A stretch of 64,000 nucleotides of DNA, taken from Streptomyces carminius (GTDB taxonomy: Bacteria > Actinomycetota > Actinomycetes > Streptomycetales > Streptomycetaceae). The translations under genes were made by a program, and so were the position numbers. The notes under the pieces are model-generated. The model was not told where the DNA came from and searched no databases. It saw nothing but the letters and a program-made list of their open reading frames with translations. This document shows positions 33,927 through 42,304 of the stretch, one piece after another (positions within the stretch are counted from its first letter, which is position 1; the number at the start of each line of letters is the position of its first letter). The stretch lies in assembly GCF_002794255.1 (NCBI RefSeq), contig NZ_PGGW01000010.1, forward strand, positions 27,917 to 91,916, written 5' to 3'.

Positions 33927-34847
33927 TCAGCGACCGTCCAGGGCCGCTCGCAGCTCGTCCTCGACCTGCTCGGGGGACGGCTGGGGATCGCCGAGCGCAC
34001 GGTAGAGGACCTGGAGCGTGCGCTCGTAGTAGTGGTGGTCCAGGGGAACGCCCGCCTCGAGCCTGGCGTACGCCATCTGGTACATGACCGGCATGAACCG
34101 GCGCACCTGCTGTGCGCGCTCGGTGGTGGCCGGCCAGCGTTCGCAGATCAGGTGCCAGTTGTCCTCGTAGGTCTTCAGGGCCGCGATGTCGTCGGAGGTC
34201 GGCGTCGTCAGGCTGTCGACACCGGGGATCCGGTGCAGGGCGATGGCGACCTGAGGCTGGTGCACCACCCGGTAACCGTGCCCGTGCGCCAGCTTCAGGA
34301 AGAAGTCCCAGTCCTCCTCGACGGACAGCGCGGTGTCGAAGAACGCCCCGGCGGACCGGGGGGAACGGCACACCACGGCCGACGGCGCGAAGTGGTTGGT
34401 GACGTCCAGGAGCCCGCGGTCGAAGGGGAAGTCGAGCCGGACGAAGACCTCGGCGTCGTCGATCGTCGTGCCGGTGACCCGTGTCCGCGCGATGTTGATG
34501 TTGACGTAGACGAGGTCGGCCCCGTCCCGCAGCAGGGGGAGGGTGCCGGCCAGGTGCTGCGGGCTGAAGACGTCGTCGTCGTCGAGGAAGGCGACGAACT
34601 CGCCCCGGGCGACCTCCAGTCCGCGGTTGCGCGCCGCCGAAGGGCCGCTCTGGGAAGGCTGGTCGATGAGCTGCACGTTCATGTACCGGCCCGCTTCCTC
34701 GACCACGTCGTCGACGGGGGAACCATGGTCGTTGACGACGATGACCTCGAGCTGCCGACTGTCGAAGTCCAGGGTCCGCACGCTCTGCAGCGCGACGGCC
34801 AGCCGTTCCGGGCGGTTGTGGGTGGGAATGATGACACTGACCAGCAC
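33927..34847 (-). CDS. Glycosyltransferase family 2
   Basis: A 306-residue GT-A fold enzyme that uses a nucleotide sugar. The N-terminal UDP-sugar strand LVSVIIPTHNRPERL, the motif QSGPSAARNRGLEVARGEF and the metal-binding acidic run FLDDDDVFSPQHL are characteristic. A later ED pair (ALSVEEDWDFFLKLAHG) is the likely catalytic acidic region. GTG 34847 is fixed by GAGAGGA six bases upstream; the open frame behind it is noise. It is the last gene of a minus-strand group (DUF6027-like, sulfatase-like, amidinotransferase-like, GT2), but a 269-base gap suggests a separate promoter. It is the only glycosyltransferase of the cluster; acceptor unknown. Confidence 0.88.
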   Translation of the reverse strand: MLVSVIIPTHNRPERLAVALQSVRTLDFDSRQLEVIVVNDHGSPVDDVVEEAGRYMNVQLIDQPSQSGPSAARNRGLEVARGEFVAFLDDDDVFSPQHLAGTLPLLRDGADLVYVNINIARTRVTGTTIDDAEVFVRLDFPFDRGLLDVTNHFAPSAVVCRSPRSAGAFFDTALSVEEDWDFFLKLAHGHGYRVVHQPQVAIALHRIPGVDSLTTPTSDDIAALKTYEDNWHLICERWPATTERAQQVRRFMPVMYQMAYARLEAGVPLDHHYYERTLQVLYRALGDPQPSPEQVEDELRAALDGR

Positions 34848-35116
34848 GGGGGTTCCTCTCAGGACTTCGGGGCGGTGGCGGAAGAGTTCTGTGGACGAAC
34901 TGCGGTCGGTCCCGGTGTGTCCGGAGAACAGCGCCGTCGGCCGAACTCGGGAGCGCCGGCCGTCGGCGGGCGGCACCGGTCGGCGGACGGTCCCGGCGAA
35001 CCACTCGCGAGGTCCTGCGGGACGGCGCGGCTCTTCCCGTGCCGGGATCACCTCGGAACGCGTCCCGAAGACAGGCCGCGGCGGACGACCGACCGGGTAT
35101 GTGGCGGGGGTTGAGT

Positions 35117-36151
35117 CTATAGCTTCGGTGCTCCCTCCGCCTCCGCATCGGCCCCGGCGGCACGGGCCTGATCCGCCGGCTGCGGGTCGGCCGACCGGTG
35201 CAGGATGCCCGTGAGGCAACCGAGTGCGCCGGCCGCCCGGACGTACTCGCCGACATCCACCACCCGGGTCCGGACACCGGCTGCCTCCAGCCGCCGGCGG
35301 GTGCGCGGGCATCCGTCCGGCATGAGGACCCGCCCGGGAGCGAGCGTGACGAGATTGAGACTGCGGGAGCGCACCACCTCGTCGTCGGGCTCGAACTCGA
35401 TCAGCTCGTAGTCCCGGGCGCGCAGGGCGGCCCGCACTTCCTCCCCCACGGTGGCCGAGTGCAGGACCGCCTGTCGCGGGCCGACCGGAACCAGCGAGCC
35501 GAGCAGGTGCTGCACCCCGGGGCCGAGCGGTACGGGGAGCACCGTCACGCCCTGTTCGCCCAGTACCTGCCGCAGCGCGAGAACCCCGGCCGCGTTCGTA
35601 CGGAACCCCGAGCCGACCAGCACCGTTTCGTCGTCGATCCACAGTGCGTCGGCTCCCTCGAACGAGGCCGTCCCCCGGACGGTGTGCAGGATCGGGATGC
35701 CGAGCCGGGCCAGTGCGAGCGCCGCGTGGCGCTCCTCCCCGGCCCGCTGCGCCGACGCGGTCCGCCCCAGCACCACTCCCTCGGGAGTGGCCAGGAACAG
35801 GTCGCGCAGGAACACCACGTTGGGCGGGGCGTCCGGCGGTGGGTGGGACACATGGACCGTGACGCCCTCCGCCCGGAACACCTCGGCCACCGCGTCCGTC
35901 TGGGCCCGCAGTCGTCCGAGGTCGACCCGGTCCGTCATCAGGTGCCCGCGGGCGTCGCTCACCGCTTCGAGGCTGTCGGGCGGCCGGGCGAGGAGTACGG
36001 CCCGCAGGGGATCGGTCTCCGAGCGGTAGCCGCAGCGTGTCCAGATCCGGCCCGCGGCGATCTCCGCGGCGTGGCTGCCGGACCGTGGCACCCAGCCGGG
36101 CCCGCCCAGGGTGCTGGGCCGGTCCGGCCGAGGGGAGGACGTGGTGTCCAT
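35117..36151 (-). CDS. Amidinotransferase/arginine deiminase-fold guanidino-modifying enzyme
   Basis: A 344-residue pentein-fold enzyme. Guanidine-handling residues are visible in family order: FLRDLF (Arg116-Asp117), SFEGADALWIDDETVLVGSGFRT (Glu165, Asp168), His215 in GVQHLLGSL and nucleophilic Cys312 in GALGCLTGIL. It could hydrolyse a guanidine (deiminase or DDAH-like) or transfer an amidino group. The Cys loop and overall pattern look closer to DDAH/deiminase than to StrB-type amidinotransferases, although its length suits both. ATG 36151 lies 13 bases after the sulfatase-like stop, so the two are co-transcribed. It implies a guanidine or Arg-derived group in the pathway. Confidence 0.75.
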   Translation of the reverse strand: MDTTSSPRPDRPSTLGGPGWVPRSGSHAAEIAAGRIWTRCGYRSETDPLRAVLLARPPDSLEAVSDARGHLMTDRVDLGRLRAQTDAVAEVFRAEGVTVHVSHPPPDAPPNVVFLRDLFLATPEGVVLGRTASAQRAGEERHAALALARLGIPILHTVRGTASFEGADALWIDDETVLVGSGFRTNAAGVLALRQVLGEQGVTVLPVPLGPGVQHLLGSLVPVGPRQAVLHSATVGEEVRAALRARDYELIEFEPDDEVVRSRSLNLVTLAPGRVLMPDGCPRTRRRLEAAGVRTRVVDVGEYVRAAGALGCLTGILHRSADPQPADQARAAGADAEAEGAPKL

Positions 36152-36164
36152 GTCCGGGAGCCGC

Positions 36165-37586
36165 TCAGACCGAGTAGCCGAGAGAGCGGAGCTGGCCGCG
36201 CATCTCGTCGGTGACCATGGTCTGCTCGGGCTCCCGCAGGGCGGTGCGGTAGTCGTCGAGCATGGCCAGGAGGTCGGCGCCGTCGTCGTCCGGGGCCGGC
36301 CGGGGCACGCCGTCGGCATCGAACCGTTCGACGCGCACGTCGTCGCACGGTGTGGCGCGCCGGAGCGCGTCGGAGTAGCGCCGGACCATCCGTACCACCC
36401 TGCGGTCTCCCAGGTAGGCGGCGTGCCCGACCAGGAAGTGCGGCAGCGGCCCCGGGGGCCGGCCACTGAGCTGCCGCTCCTGGAAGGCGATGAAGTCGTT
36501 CAGCTCGACGTTGTAGGACTCGGCGAGGGCGGGCGCGTCCCCGTCGAGGAGTTCCTCGCCGCGTGCCACGGAGGCAAGGGAACGTCCGTCGAAGCCCCTC
36601 GTCGCGGGGACGGGGACGCCGGCCAGCTCCAGCACGGTGGGCGCGATGTCGACCGTACGGATGCGCCGTTCGTGGATGCCCGGCCGGACCCCGTCCCCGA
36701 CGATGATCAGCGGGACCCGCAGCACGCCCTCGGACATGGAGTTGAAGTGCCCGTTGGTCTGCTCGTCGAACTCCTCGCCGTGGTCGGCGAACAGGACCAG
36801 CAGCATCCGCCTGCCGGTGGCGGCGACCCGTTCCGTGAGCCGCTCCAGGAAGGTGCTCAGACGCGTGGCGAGGAAGTGCTCCACGCCGTCGAGGTACAGC
36901 TGGAAGAGCCGGTCGTAGGCGCCCTGTTGGTGCAGATACGTGACGACACGCTTGTACCGCATCAGCAGGTCCGCGTCCTCGGGGTCACGGTACGTCTCCA
37001 CCAGGCGGTCGACGAAGGGCAGCTCGTCCGGGAGCCCGGCCTCCAGTTCGGCCACCTTCGCCCGGTAGACGTCGCCTCCCAGTGTCAGGTTGTGGAATCC
37101 GTACGGGACATGAACACCGCCGAAGTGGGCGAGTGCGACGGTGCGGTCCGCCGATGCCACGGCCTCGACAAAGGCGTCGTCATCCTCCGTGAGATATGTG
37201 TCGATGTCCCGGGTGAAGCCGAGTTCTTTACCGAGAATGATGGGGAAATCAACCTTCATCACCGTACGGCGGCCGTCGCGCCGGCCGTAGGTGAATACCG
37301 AAGGCGCCCTCAGGGAGCCGTTGTAGAATTCGTGCAGGCCGTTGTGGAGCGGGTACTGGCCGGTGAATATCGCACCGTGCGAGGCCGCGGTGTAGGGCGC
37401 GGCGCTGATCATGTTCGGGAAGTACGCCCCCTGGGAGGCCAGTGTGTCCAGCACCGTGGTGCGCACCGGGCGGATGTTCCGGTAGGTGTGCGGCCACAGC
37501 GGCTTCGGGTGCGCGGACATCGCGTCGCTGCGCAGTGTGTCGACGGACACGAGGACGACGTGGTCGTAGTGGCTCGGCTCATGCAC
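36165..37586 (-). CDS. Sulfatase-fold (alkaline phosphatase superfamily) enzyme with Thr in the nucleophile loop
   Basis: A protein of about 473 residues with the sulfatase metal sites: VSVDTLRSDAM at the N-terminus and FADHGEEFDEQTNGHF in the C-terminal half. The nucleophile loop reads SAAPYTAASHGAIFTG. The Cys/Ser-x-Pro-x-Arg signature that is converted to formylglycine is absent; Thr (residue 69 counted from GTG 37595) sits where phosphoethanolamine and phosphoglycerol transferases have their Thr. It is therefore probably a phospho- or other transferase/hydrolase rather than a classical sulfatase. GTG 37586 is favoured because GGAG is nine bases upstream; GTG 37595 abuts that site. No membrane helices are evident, unlike LtaS or EptA. 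Co-transcribed with the amidinotransferase-like gene. Confidence 0.82.
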   Translation of the reverse strand: MHEPSHYDHVVLVSVDTLRSDAMSAHPKPLWPHTYRNIRPVRTTVLDTLASQGAYFPNMISAAPYTAASHGAIFTGQYPLHNGLHEFYNGSLRAPSVFTYGRRDGRRTVMKVDFPIILGKELGFTRDIDTYLTEDDDAFVEAVASADRTVALAHFGGVHVPYGFHNLTLGGDVYRAKVAELEAGLPDELPFVDRLVETYRDPEDADLLMRYKRVVTYLHQQGAYDRLFQLYLDGVEHFLATRLSTFLERLTERVAATGRRMLLVLFADHGEEFDEQTNGHFNSMSEGVLRVPLIIVGDGVRPGIHERRIRTVDIAPTVLELAGVPVPATRGFDGRSLASVARGEELLDGDAPALAESYNVELNDFIAFQERQLSGRPPGPLPHFLVGHAAYLGDRRVVRMVRRYSDALRRATPCDDVRVERFDADGVPRPAPDDDGADLLAMLDDYRTALREPEQTMVTDEMRGQLRSLGYSV

Positions 37587-37709
37587 GGGGTGCACCTCCA
37601 GCGGGGCCTTCGGCGGACTGCGACGGGCGGGGAGATCGTGTTCGACTGGGGAACGCCCCCGGTTGAAGGGCGTGTGAAGGGCCGTGTCGCGGCGGGCCGG
37701 CCGGAGCCG

Positions 37710-38162
37710 TCAGTCCCCGGCCGGACTCTCCGCACCGCCCTTCTCCGTTTGCGCGGGATAGATCTCCGGGTCGTCCAGGGGCAGCTTCAGCCAGGAGAGC
37801 ATCTGCCGGAGCTGGTCGTACGCGGCGAGCCGCGCCTCGTCGGTGCCGGCGCTCTCGGCCCGGGCGACGGGCTCCCAGAGCCGCCGGACCATCACCGGGC
37901 CGATCTCGAGCAGGCCGCCGCTGCCGCCGGTGGCCCACCGCGCCAGGACGTACCGGGCGATGGCCCCGACGGGGATGTCCAGGTTGCGGGACATGCCGCG
38001 CACGGTGTGCAGCGGGTCGAGCAGGCCGTAGGCCACGACGTCCGACTTGAAGTTGGCGTGCGGGTCGTCCTGCGGCCAGGTGCCCCGCCAGCGGCGCAGG
38101 CACACCACGTCCTGACCGTCCTCACTGGTCCATGTATCCGTCCCGGAGGATTCACTCGCCAT
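37710..38162 (-). CDS. DUF6027-like protein
   Basis: A 150-residue soluble protein of unknown function, which I associate from memory with the actinobacterial DUF6027 family. Notable blocks are WPQDDPHANFKSDVVAYGLLDPL, NLDIPVGAIARYVLARWATGGSGGLLEIGP and LSWLKLPLDDPEIYP. It is mostly helical with a helix-turn-helix-like IPVGAIARYVL segment. ATG 38162 follows GGGAGAT. It is first in the minus-strand unit, about 120 bases ahead of the sulfatase-like gene, and diverges from the SARP gene, so the SARP may regulate it. Confidence 0.6.
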   Translation of the reverse strand: MASESSGTDTWTSEDGQDVVCLRRWRGTWPQDDPHANFKSDVVAYGLLDPLHTVRGMSRNLDIPVGAIARYVLARWATGGSGGLLEIGPVMVRRLWEPVARAESAGTDEARLAAYDQLRQMLSWLKLPLDDPEIYPAQTEKGGAESPAGD

Positions 38163-38464
38163 CCGGATCTCCCTTCCGGATTCCGACAGGTCGGGGTGAG
38201 TATTGCTGTGGACACACGGCCGCGCAACGTTCCCGTTTCCGGAGCGACCGGAGGTCCGTCCCGCCGGGAAAGTGCGAGTGACTCGCATTCGGCCCGCCGC
38301 GCTGGTCCCGAACCGACCCATGGCCGGTTTTCACCCGGCTGTTCGGCTTTCTGTCCTATCCTTCGAGTAACGGCATGCGAACGACCGCTCGGTCCTGAGT
38401 GACACGAGGATGGTGTCCGCCGCACGAGCCTGGCGCGGCAGCGGGAGTAGGGAAGGCCTGCAGT
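38163..38464. other. 302-base divergent control region of the SARP and DUF6027-like genes
   Basis: No gene. It contains a 15-bp palindrome at 38273-38287 and a TATCCT (38357-38362) that could be the SARP -10. I found no 11-bp-phased heptamer repeats here like those at 43489. Confidence 0.5.
38273..38287. promoter_or_regulatory. Perfect 15-bp palindrome between divergent genes
   Basis: TGCGAGTGACTCGCA, arms of seven bases around one central G. The position fits an operator for one or both divergent genes. The binding protein is unknown. Confidence 0.4.
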
Positions 38465-40579
38465 ATGGCGCACGGTGTTCGTTTCGTCCTGCTGGGAGAG
38501 TTTCGGTCCTGCCGAGGTGACACCGAGGCCTCCGTGGGTCCACCGCAGCAGCAAGCCGTACTCGCCACACTGCTCCTGTACCAGGGGCGCGCGGTGTCCA
38601 TGACCACGCTCATCAGGGCGCTGTGGGGGGAGAGACCTCCGGCCCGGGCCGTGACGACCGTGCGGACCTACGTCTGGCAGTTGCGCAGGCTGCTGGAGCC
38701 CGGCCGCGCGGAACCGCGGATTCTCGTGTCGGTGGGGGACGGTTACCGGACGAAGGTATCCGAGACGGCCCTGGACACCTGGCACGCCGAGTCGTTGTTC
38801 CGTGCGGCGACGCAGGCCCGTGCCTCCGGGCACCGGGAGAAGGCGGCCGGTCTGCTGGAGCAGGCCCTGCGGCTGTGGCGCGGCGACCCGTTGGCCGGTG
38901 TGCCGGGCCCCTTCGCACAGCGGCAGCGCGCGAGGCTGGAGGAACTGCGGATCGCCATCCAGGAGGAGTGGTTCGACCTCGCGCTGGTCAGGGGGCAGCA
39001 TGGCGCGGCCATCCCCGCCCTGATCGAGTTGGCGGCCTCTCACCCCCTGCACGAGGGCCCGCACGCACTGCTGATGCGGGCGCTGTACGCGGCCGGGAGG
39101 AAAGCGGACGCCCTGGCCGTGTTCAGCGATTTCAGGAACAGGCTCGTGGCGGAACAGGGCATCGACCCCGGAGCCGACCTGCTGATGTTGCAGCGCAGGA
39201 TCCTGGAGAGCGGTCCGGGGCGGCCGGCGGGGGATCCGCCCCCCGGGCGGCGCACCGGGTGGAGGCCCGGCACGCGTCCGGGCCGTCCGCGGGAGGGGAG
39301 CCGCCCCGCGGTGCCGGTCCCGGCACAGCTGCCGCCCGGCCTGCCGGACTTCACCGGGCGGTCGTCCGACGTCGCCGAGCTGTACGACCTGCTCACCGCG
39401 CCGCGCGGTGGAGCGGCGCTCTCGGTGGCGATCAACGGCATGGGCGGTATCGGCAAAACCGCCCTGGCGCTCCACGTCGCGCACCGTGTACGTCACGCCT
39501 ACCCGGACGGGCAGCTGTTCGCGGACCTGCGCGGTGACGGCGACACCCCCGCCGATCCCGGTGCGGTGCTGGCCGGCTTCCTCGCCGCGCTTGGCGTTCC
39601 GGCCGGGGAAGTCCCCGACACGCCCGGCGAACGCGGCAAGCTGTTCCGGTCCGTGCTTTCCGGTCGGCGGGTGCTCCTGGTGCTGGACAACGTGCGCGAC
39701 ACGGCCCAGGTAAGGGACCTGCTGCCCGGAACGGACGGGTGCGGTGTCATCGTGACCAGCCGGTCCCTCCTGTCCGGGGCTCCTGTGGTCTACCAGTTCG
39801 GCCTGAGGCCCTTCTCCTCCGAAGAGGCGCTCGAGCTGCTCGGCACGGTGATCGGGCGGCGGCGCCTCGCGGCGGAACGGGAACAGGCCCAGGAGCTCGT
39901 CGAGGTCTGCGCTTTCCTGCCGCTGGCCGTCCGGATCGCCGCCGGCCGGCTGTCCGCCCGGCCCCTGTGGTCGATCGCCGTGCTCCTGGCCCGTCTCCGC
40001 GACGAGGAGCACAGGATCGCCGAGCTGCGCGTCGGGGAGGTCTCCGTCGGTGCCGTGCTCGGGACGGGCTACCGGCGGCTCACGCCCGAGCAGGCACGGG
40101 CCTTCCACCTGCTGGCGGTGGCGCGGCTGCCCGAGGTCGGGGTGCCGGCGGCCGCCGCGCTGCTGGCGCTGGACGAGGGCGCGGCGGAGGAACTGCTGGA
40201 GTCGCTGGTCGACGCGGCCATGCTGGAGTCGCCCGGTCCCGGGCGTTACCGCCACCACGACCTGCTCGGCGTCTTCGCCCGGCAGCGGGAGCAGGACGAC
40301 GGCACGGACGGCGAGGTGATCCGGCTCCCCGGCCCGCTGCCCGCCCCGGATCCGCGCTTCCCCGACGTGTACGCGGCACAGCGCCGGAACGTCGAGGAAC
40401 CCGGCAAGGTCCCGCACCCCGCGCGGCCGGCCGACGTCCGGCGCGCCGGGCCGAGTTGCTGTGTCTCGCCGTGGACCTGCTCATCGCCGTTGGCCCGTTT
40501 CACGGGGACGTGCGCGAGGGGAAGCCTGGTTCGCGACGGCTGCCCGCGTACCGCCACGGAGGGCCGGGCAGGCCGGTGA
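38465..40579 (+). CDS. SARP-family activator (BTAD plus NB-ARC), C-terminally frameshifted
   Basis: A 704-residue AfsR/SARP-type activator. Residues 1-95 are the winged-helix DNA-binding domain (VRFVLLGEFRSCRG, MTTLIRALWGERPPARAVTTVRTYVWQLRRLLEP), residues 100-245 the BTAD, and from about 295 an NB-ARC ATPase with Walker A GMGGIGKTALALHVAHRV and Walker B VLLVLDNVRD. AfsR-like proteins continue with a TPR domain, but here the last 45 codons are out of character. The next frame at 40441-40500 reads ARRAELLCLAVDLLIAVG, a plausible lost continuation, so the tail is frameshifted near 40420-40445. DNA-binding and switch domains are intact, so activation may persist. Probable target: the repeats at 43489. 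Confidence 0.85.
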   Translation: MAHGVRFVLLGEFRSCRGDTEASVGPPQQQAVLATLLLYQGRAVSMTTLIRALWGERPPARAVTTVRTYVWQLRRLLEPGRAEPRILVSVGDGYRTKVSETALDTWHAESLFRAATQARASGHREKAAGLLEQALRLWRGDPLAGVPGPFAQRQRARLEELRIAIQEEWFDLALVRGQHGAAIPALIELAASHPLHEGPHALLMRALYAAGRKADALAVFSDFRNRLVAEQGIDPGADLLMLQRRILESGPGRPAGDPPPGRRTGWRPGTRPGRPREGSRPAVPVPAQLPPGLPDFTGRSSDVAELYDLLTAPRGGAALSVAINGMGGIGKTALALHVAHRVRHAYPDGQLFADLRGDGDTPADPGAVLAGFLAALGVPAGEVPDTPGERGKLFRSVLSGRRVLLVLDNVRDTAQVRDLLPGTDGCGVIVTSRSLLSGAPVVYQFGLRPFSSEEALELLGTVIGRRRLAAEREQAQELVEVCAFLPLAVRIAAGRLSARPLWSIAVLLARLRDEEHRIAELRVGEVSVGAVLGTGYRRLTPEQARAFHLLAVARLPEVGVPAAAALLALDEGAAEELLESLVDAAMLESPGPGRYRHHDLLGVFARQREQDDGTDGEVIRLPGPLPAPDPRFPDVYAAQRRNVEEPGKVPHPARPADVRRAGPSCCVSPWTCSSPLARFTGTCARGSLVRDGCPRTATEGRAGR

Positions 40580-40656
40580 CCCTGTCGCCGGCCGGGCGCG
40601 GCGGTCGCGGAGCACACGGCGGAGCACGCGGCGCGGTCACGCACCGGGCGTGCGGA

Positions 40657-42018
40657 TCAGGCCGTTCCCGTTCGTTCCGCCTCCTGTCGAACCGGCCGCG
40701 CCGACACCTCACCGGGCCGGGGGATCCGACCGGCGGCCACCGCGACGGCGGCCGCCGCCAGACAGCCCCACAGCAGCAGGATCCCCGGCGTGGCAGTGTG
40801 CACCGACCCCGCGATGGCAACGGCCGCCAAGGGGCCGAAACTGGCTGCCGTCGCGCCGAGCTGGTACGTCACCGCAAGGGCCGAGTACCGGTGCTCGGGC
40901 GGGAACATGTCGATCAGGAACGCCGAGATGGCGCCGTAGACCGCGGCGTGCCCGATTCCCATGGCCAGCAGGAAGGTCAGAACGATCAGGGTCTGGTCGC
41001 CCGAGAGCAGCCATTGCGGCGCCACCAGGCTCACCAGCGCGCACACCGTGTACCCGAAGAGGAGAACGGGACGGCGCCCCAGGAGGTCGGACAGCAGACC
41101 GGCGACCGGCAGGAGCACCGCCTCCGCCAGCGCACCGATCAGCAGCCCGTTCAGCACTTTCGCGCCCTGCCCGTCATGCGGCCCCGAGGAGGCGAAGGAC
41201 AGCAGGTAGACCGAGTAGATGCTGACTATCATGGCCAGTCCGAGAGAGGCGAACGCACCGCGCAGAACGGGCGCCCAGCCCTGCTGGAACACACCGGTCA
41301 ACGGCACCCTGCTCCGCCCTCCCGTCTCCCGGACGTGCACGAACTCCGGCGACTCCGTCACCCCGAGCCGGACGAACACGCCCACGAACACCAGGACGAT
41401 GGAGGCGAGGAACGGCAGCCGCCAGCCCCAGGTCATGAGCTGGTCCTCCGGCAGCTGGGAGACCAACCGGAACACCACGGCGCTTCCGAACAGTCCGAGG
41501 GGGAAGCCGCTCGCGGGGAAACTGGCGAACAGACCGCGGCGGTTGAGGGGCGCGTGCTCGCCGCTCATGAGCACGCCCCCGCCCCACTCGCCGCCGAGAC
41601 CGATGCCCTGCAGCACCCGCAGGAGCACCAGGAGGATCGGGGCCAGGACACCTGCCTGTTCGTACGTCGGCAGCACGCCCACGAGGAAGGTGGCCGTACC
41701 CATGATGATCAGGGTGAGGACCAGCATGGACTTGCGGCCGATCCGGTCCCCGAAGTGCCCGAAGATGACGCCGCCCAGAGGCCGGGCGACGAATCCGGCG
41801 GCATATGTGGCGAAGGAGGCGAGTACGCCCGCGGTGGGTGACTGGTTGGGGAAGAAGAGCGGCCCGAGAACCAGAGCCGAAGCCGTCGAGTAGAGGTAGA
41901 AGTCGTACCACTCGATGGCGCTGCCGATGGTGCTTCCCACCAGGACTCTGCGGGACACCGTACGGTCGGCACGCGTGGGTCCCGTCTCCGCGACTTCAAC
42001 GCTTTCGGCGACCTTCAA
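40657..42018 (-). CDS. MHS-family MFS transporter (metabolite:H+ symporter)
   Basis: A 453-residue, 12-helix transporter of the MHS branch (shikimate, alpha-ketoglutarate and proline/betaine permeases). The family start GSTIGSAIEWYDFYLYSTASAL, the helix-2/3 loop GGVIFGHFGDRIGRKSMLV and LQGIGLGGEWGGGVLM are diagnostic. The start is TTG 42018 behind CCGGAG. MHS proteins are proton symporters that import organic acids, so within the cluster it could bring in a precursor or, less likely, recover product. It converges on the SARP gene. Confidence 0.88.
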   Translation of the reverse strand: MKVAESVEVAETGPTRADRTVSRRVLVGSTIGSAIEWYDFYLYSTASALVLGPLFFPNQSPTAGVLASFATYAAGFVARPLGGVIFGHFGDRIGRKSMLVLTLIIMGTATFLVGVLPTYEQAGVLAPILLVLLRVLQGIGLGGEWGGGVLMSGEHAPLNRRGLFASFPASGFPLGLFGSAVVFRLVSQLPEDQLMTWGWRLPFLASIVLVFVGVFVRLGVTESPEFVHVRETGGRSRVPLTGVFQQGWAPVLRGAFASLGLAMIVSIYSVYLLSFASSGPHDGQGAKVLNGLLIGALAEAVLLPVAGLLSDLLGRRPVLLFGYTVCALVSLVAPQWLLSGDQTLIVLTFLLAMGIGHAAVYGAISAFLIDMFPPEHRYSALAVTYQLGATAASFGPLAAVAIAGSVHTATPGILLLWGCLAAAAVAVAAGRIPRPGEVSARPVRQEAERTGTA

Positions 42019-42304
42019 CTCCGGCTCCGGGGGTTCGCGTCTTCAACCACAGTGCATCCTTTCCGTCGTCCTCCGGCGACCGGTCGGCCGCGGTGCGAAG
42101 AGACCTGGTGGGGCGGGTGCGCGCGGCTCCTGGCCGGTCCTCGCCGGCCGTCCTCCGCGGACCGGGTCACCGGGGCCGGGCACAGCTGACGCCGGAACCC
42201 GCACGCGCGTCACCGGCCCCGGCGCGGCCCCGCCGCACCGCGGTTCCGGGCATGCGGCGGAGGGAGTTCCCCACCCGGACGCGCCGTCCGGCGTTCGGCC
42301 GCGG

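Noticed and set aside
34885..34901. StrR-type box (AGTTC and GAACT arms) upstream of the glycosyltransferase
   Set aside because: The spacer is seven bases, not the 11 plus flanks of the known GTTCGA...TCGAAC boxes; too short to be meaningful.
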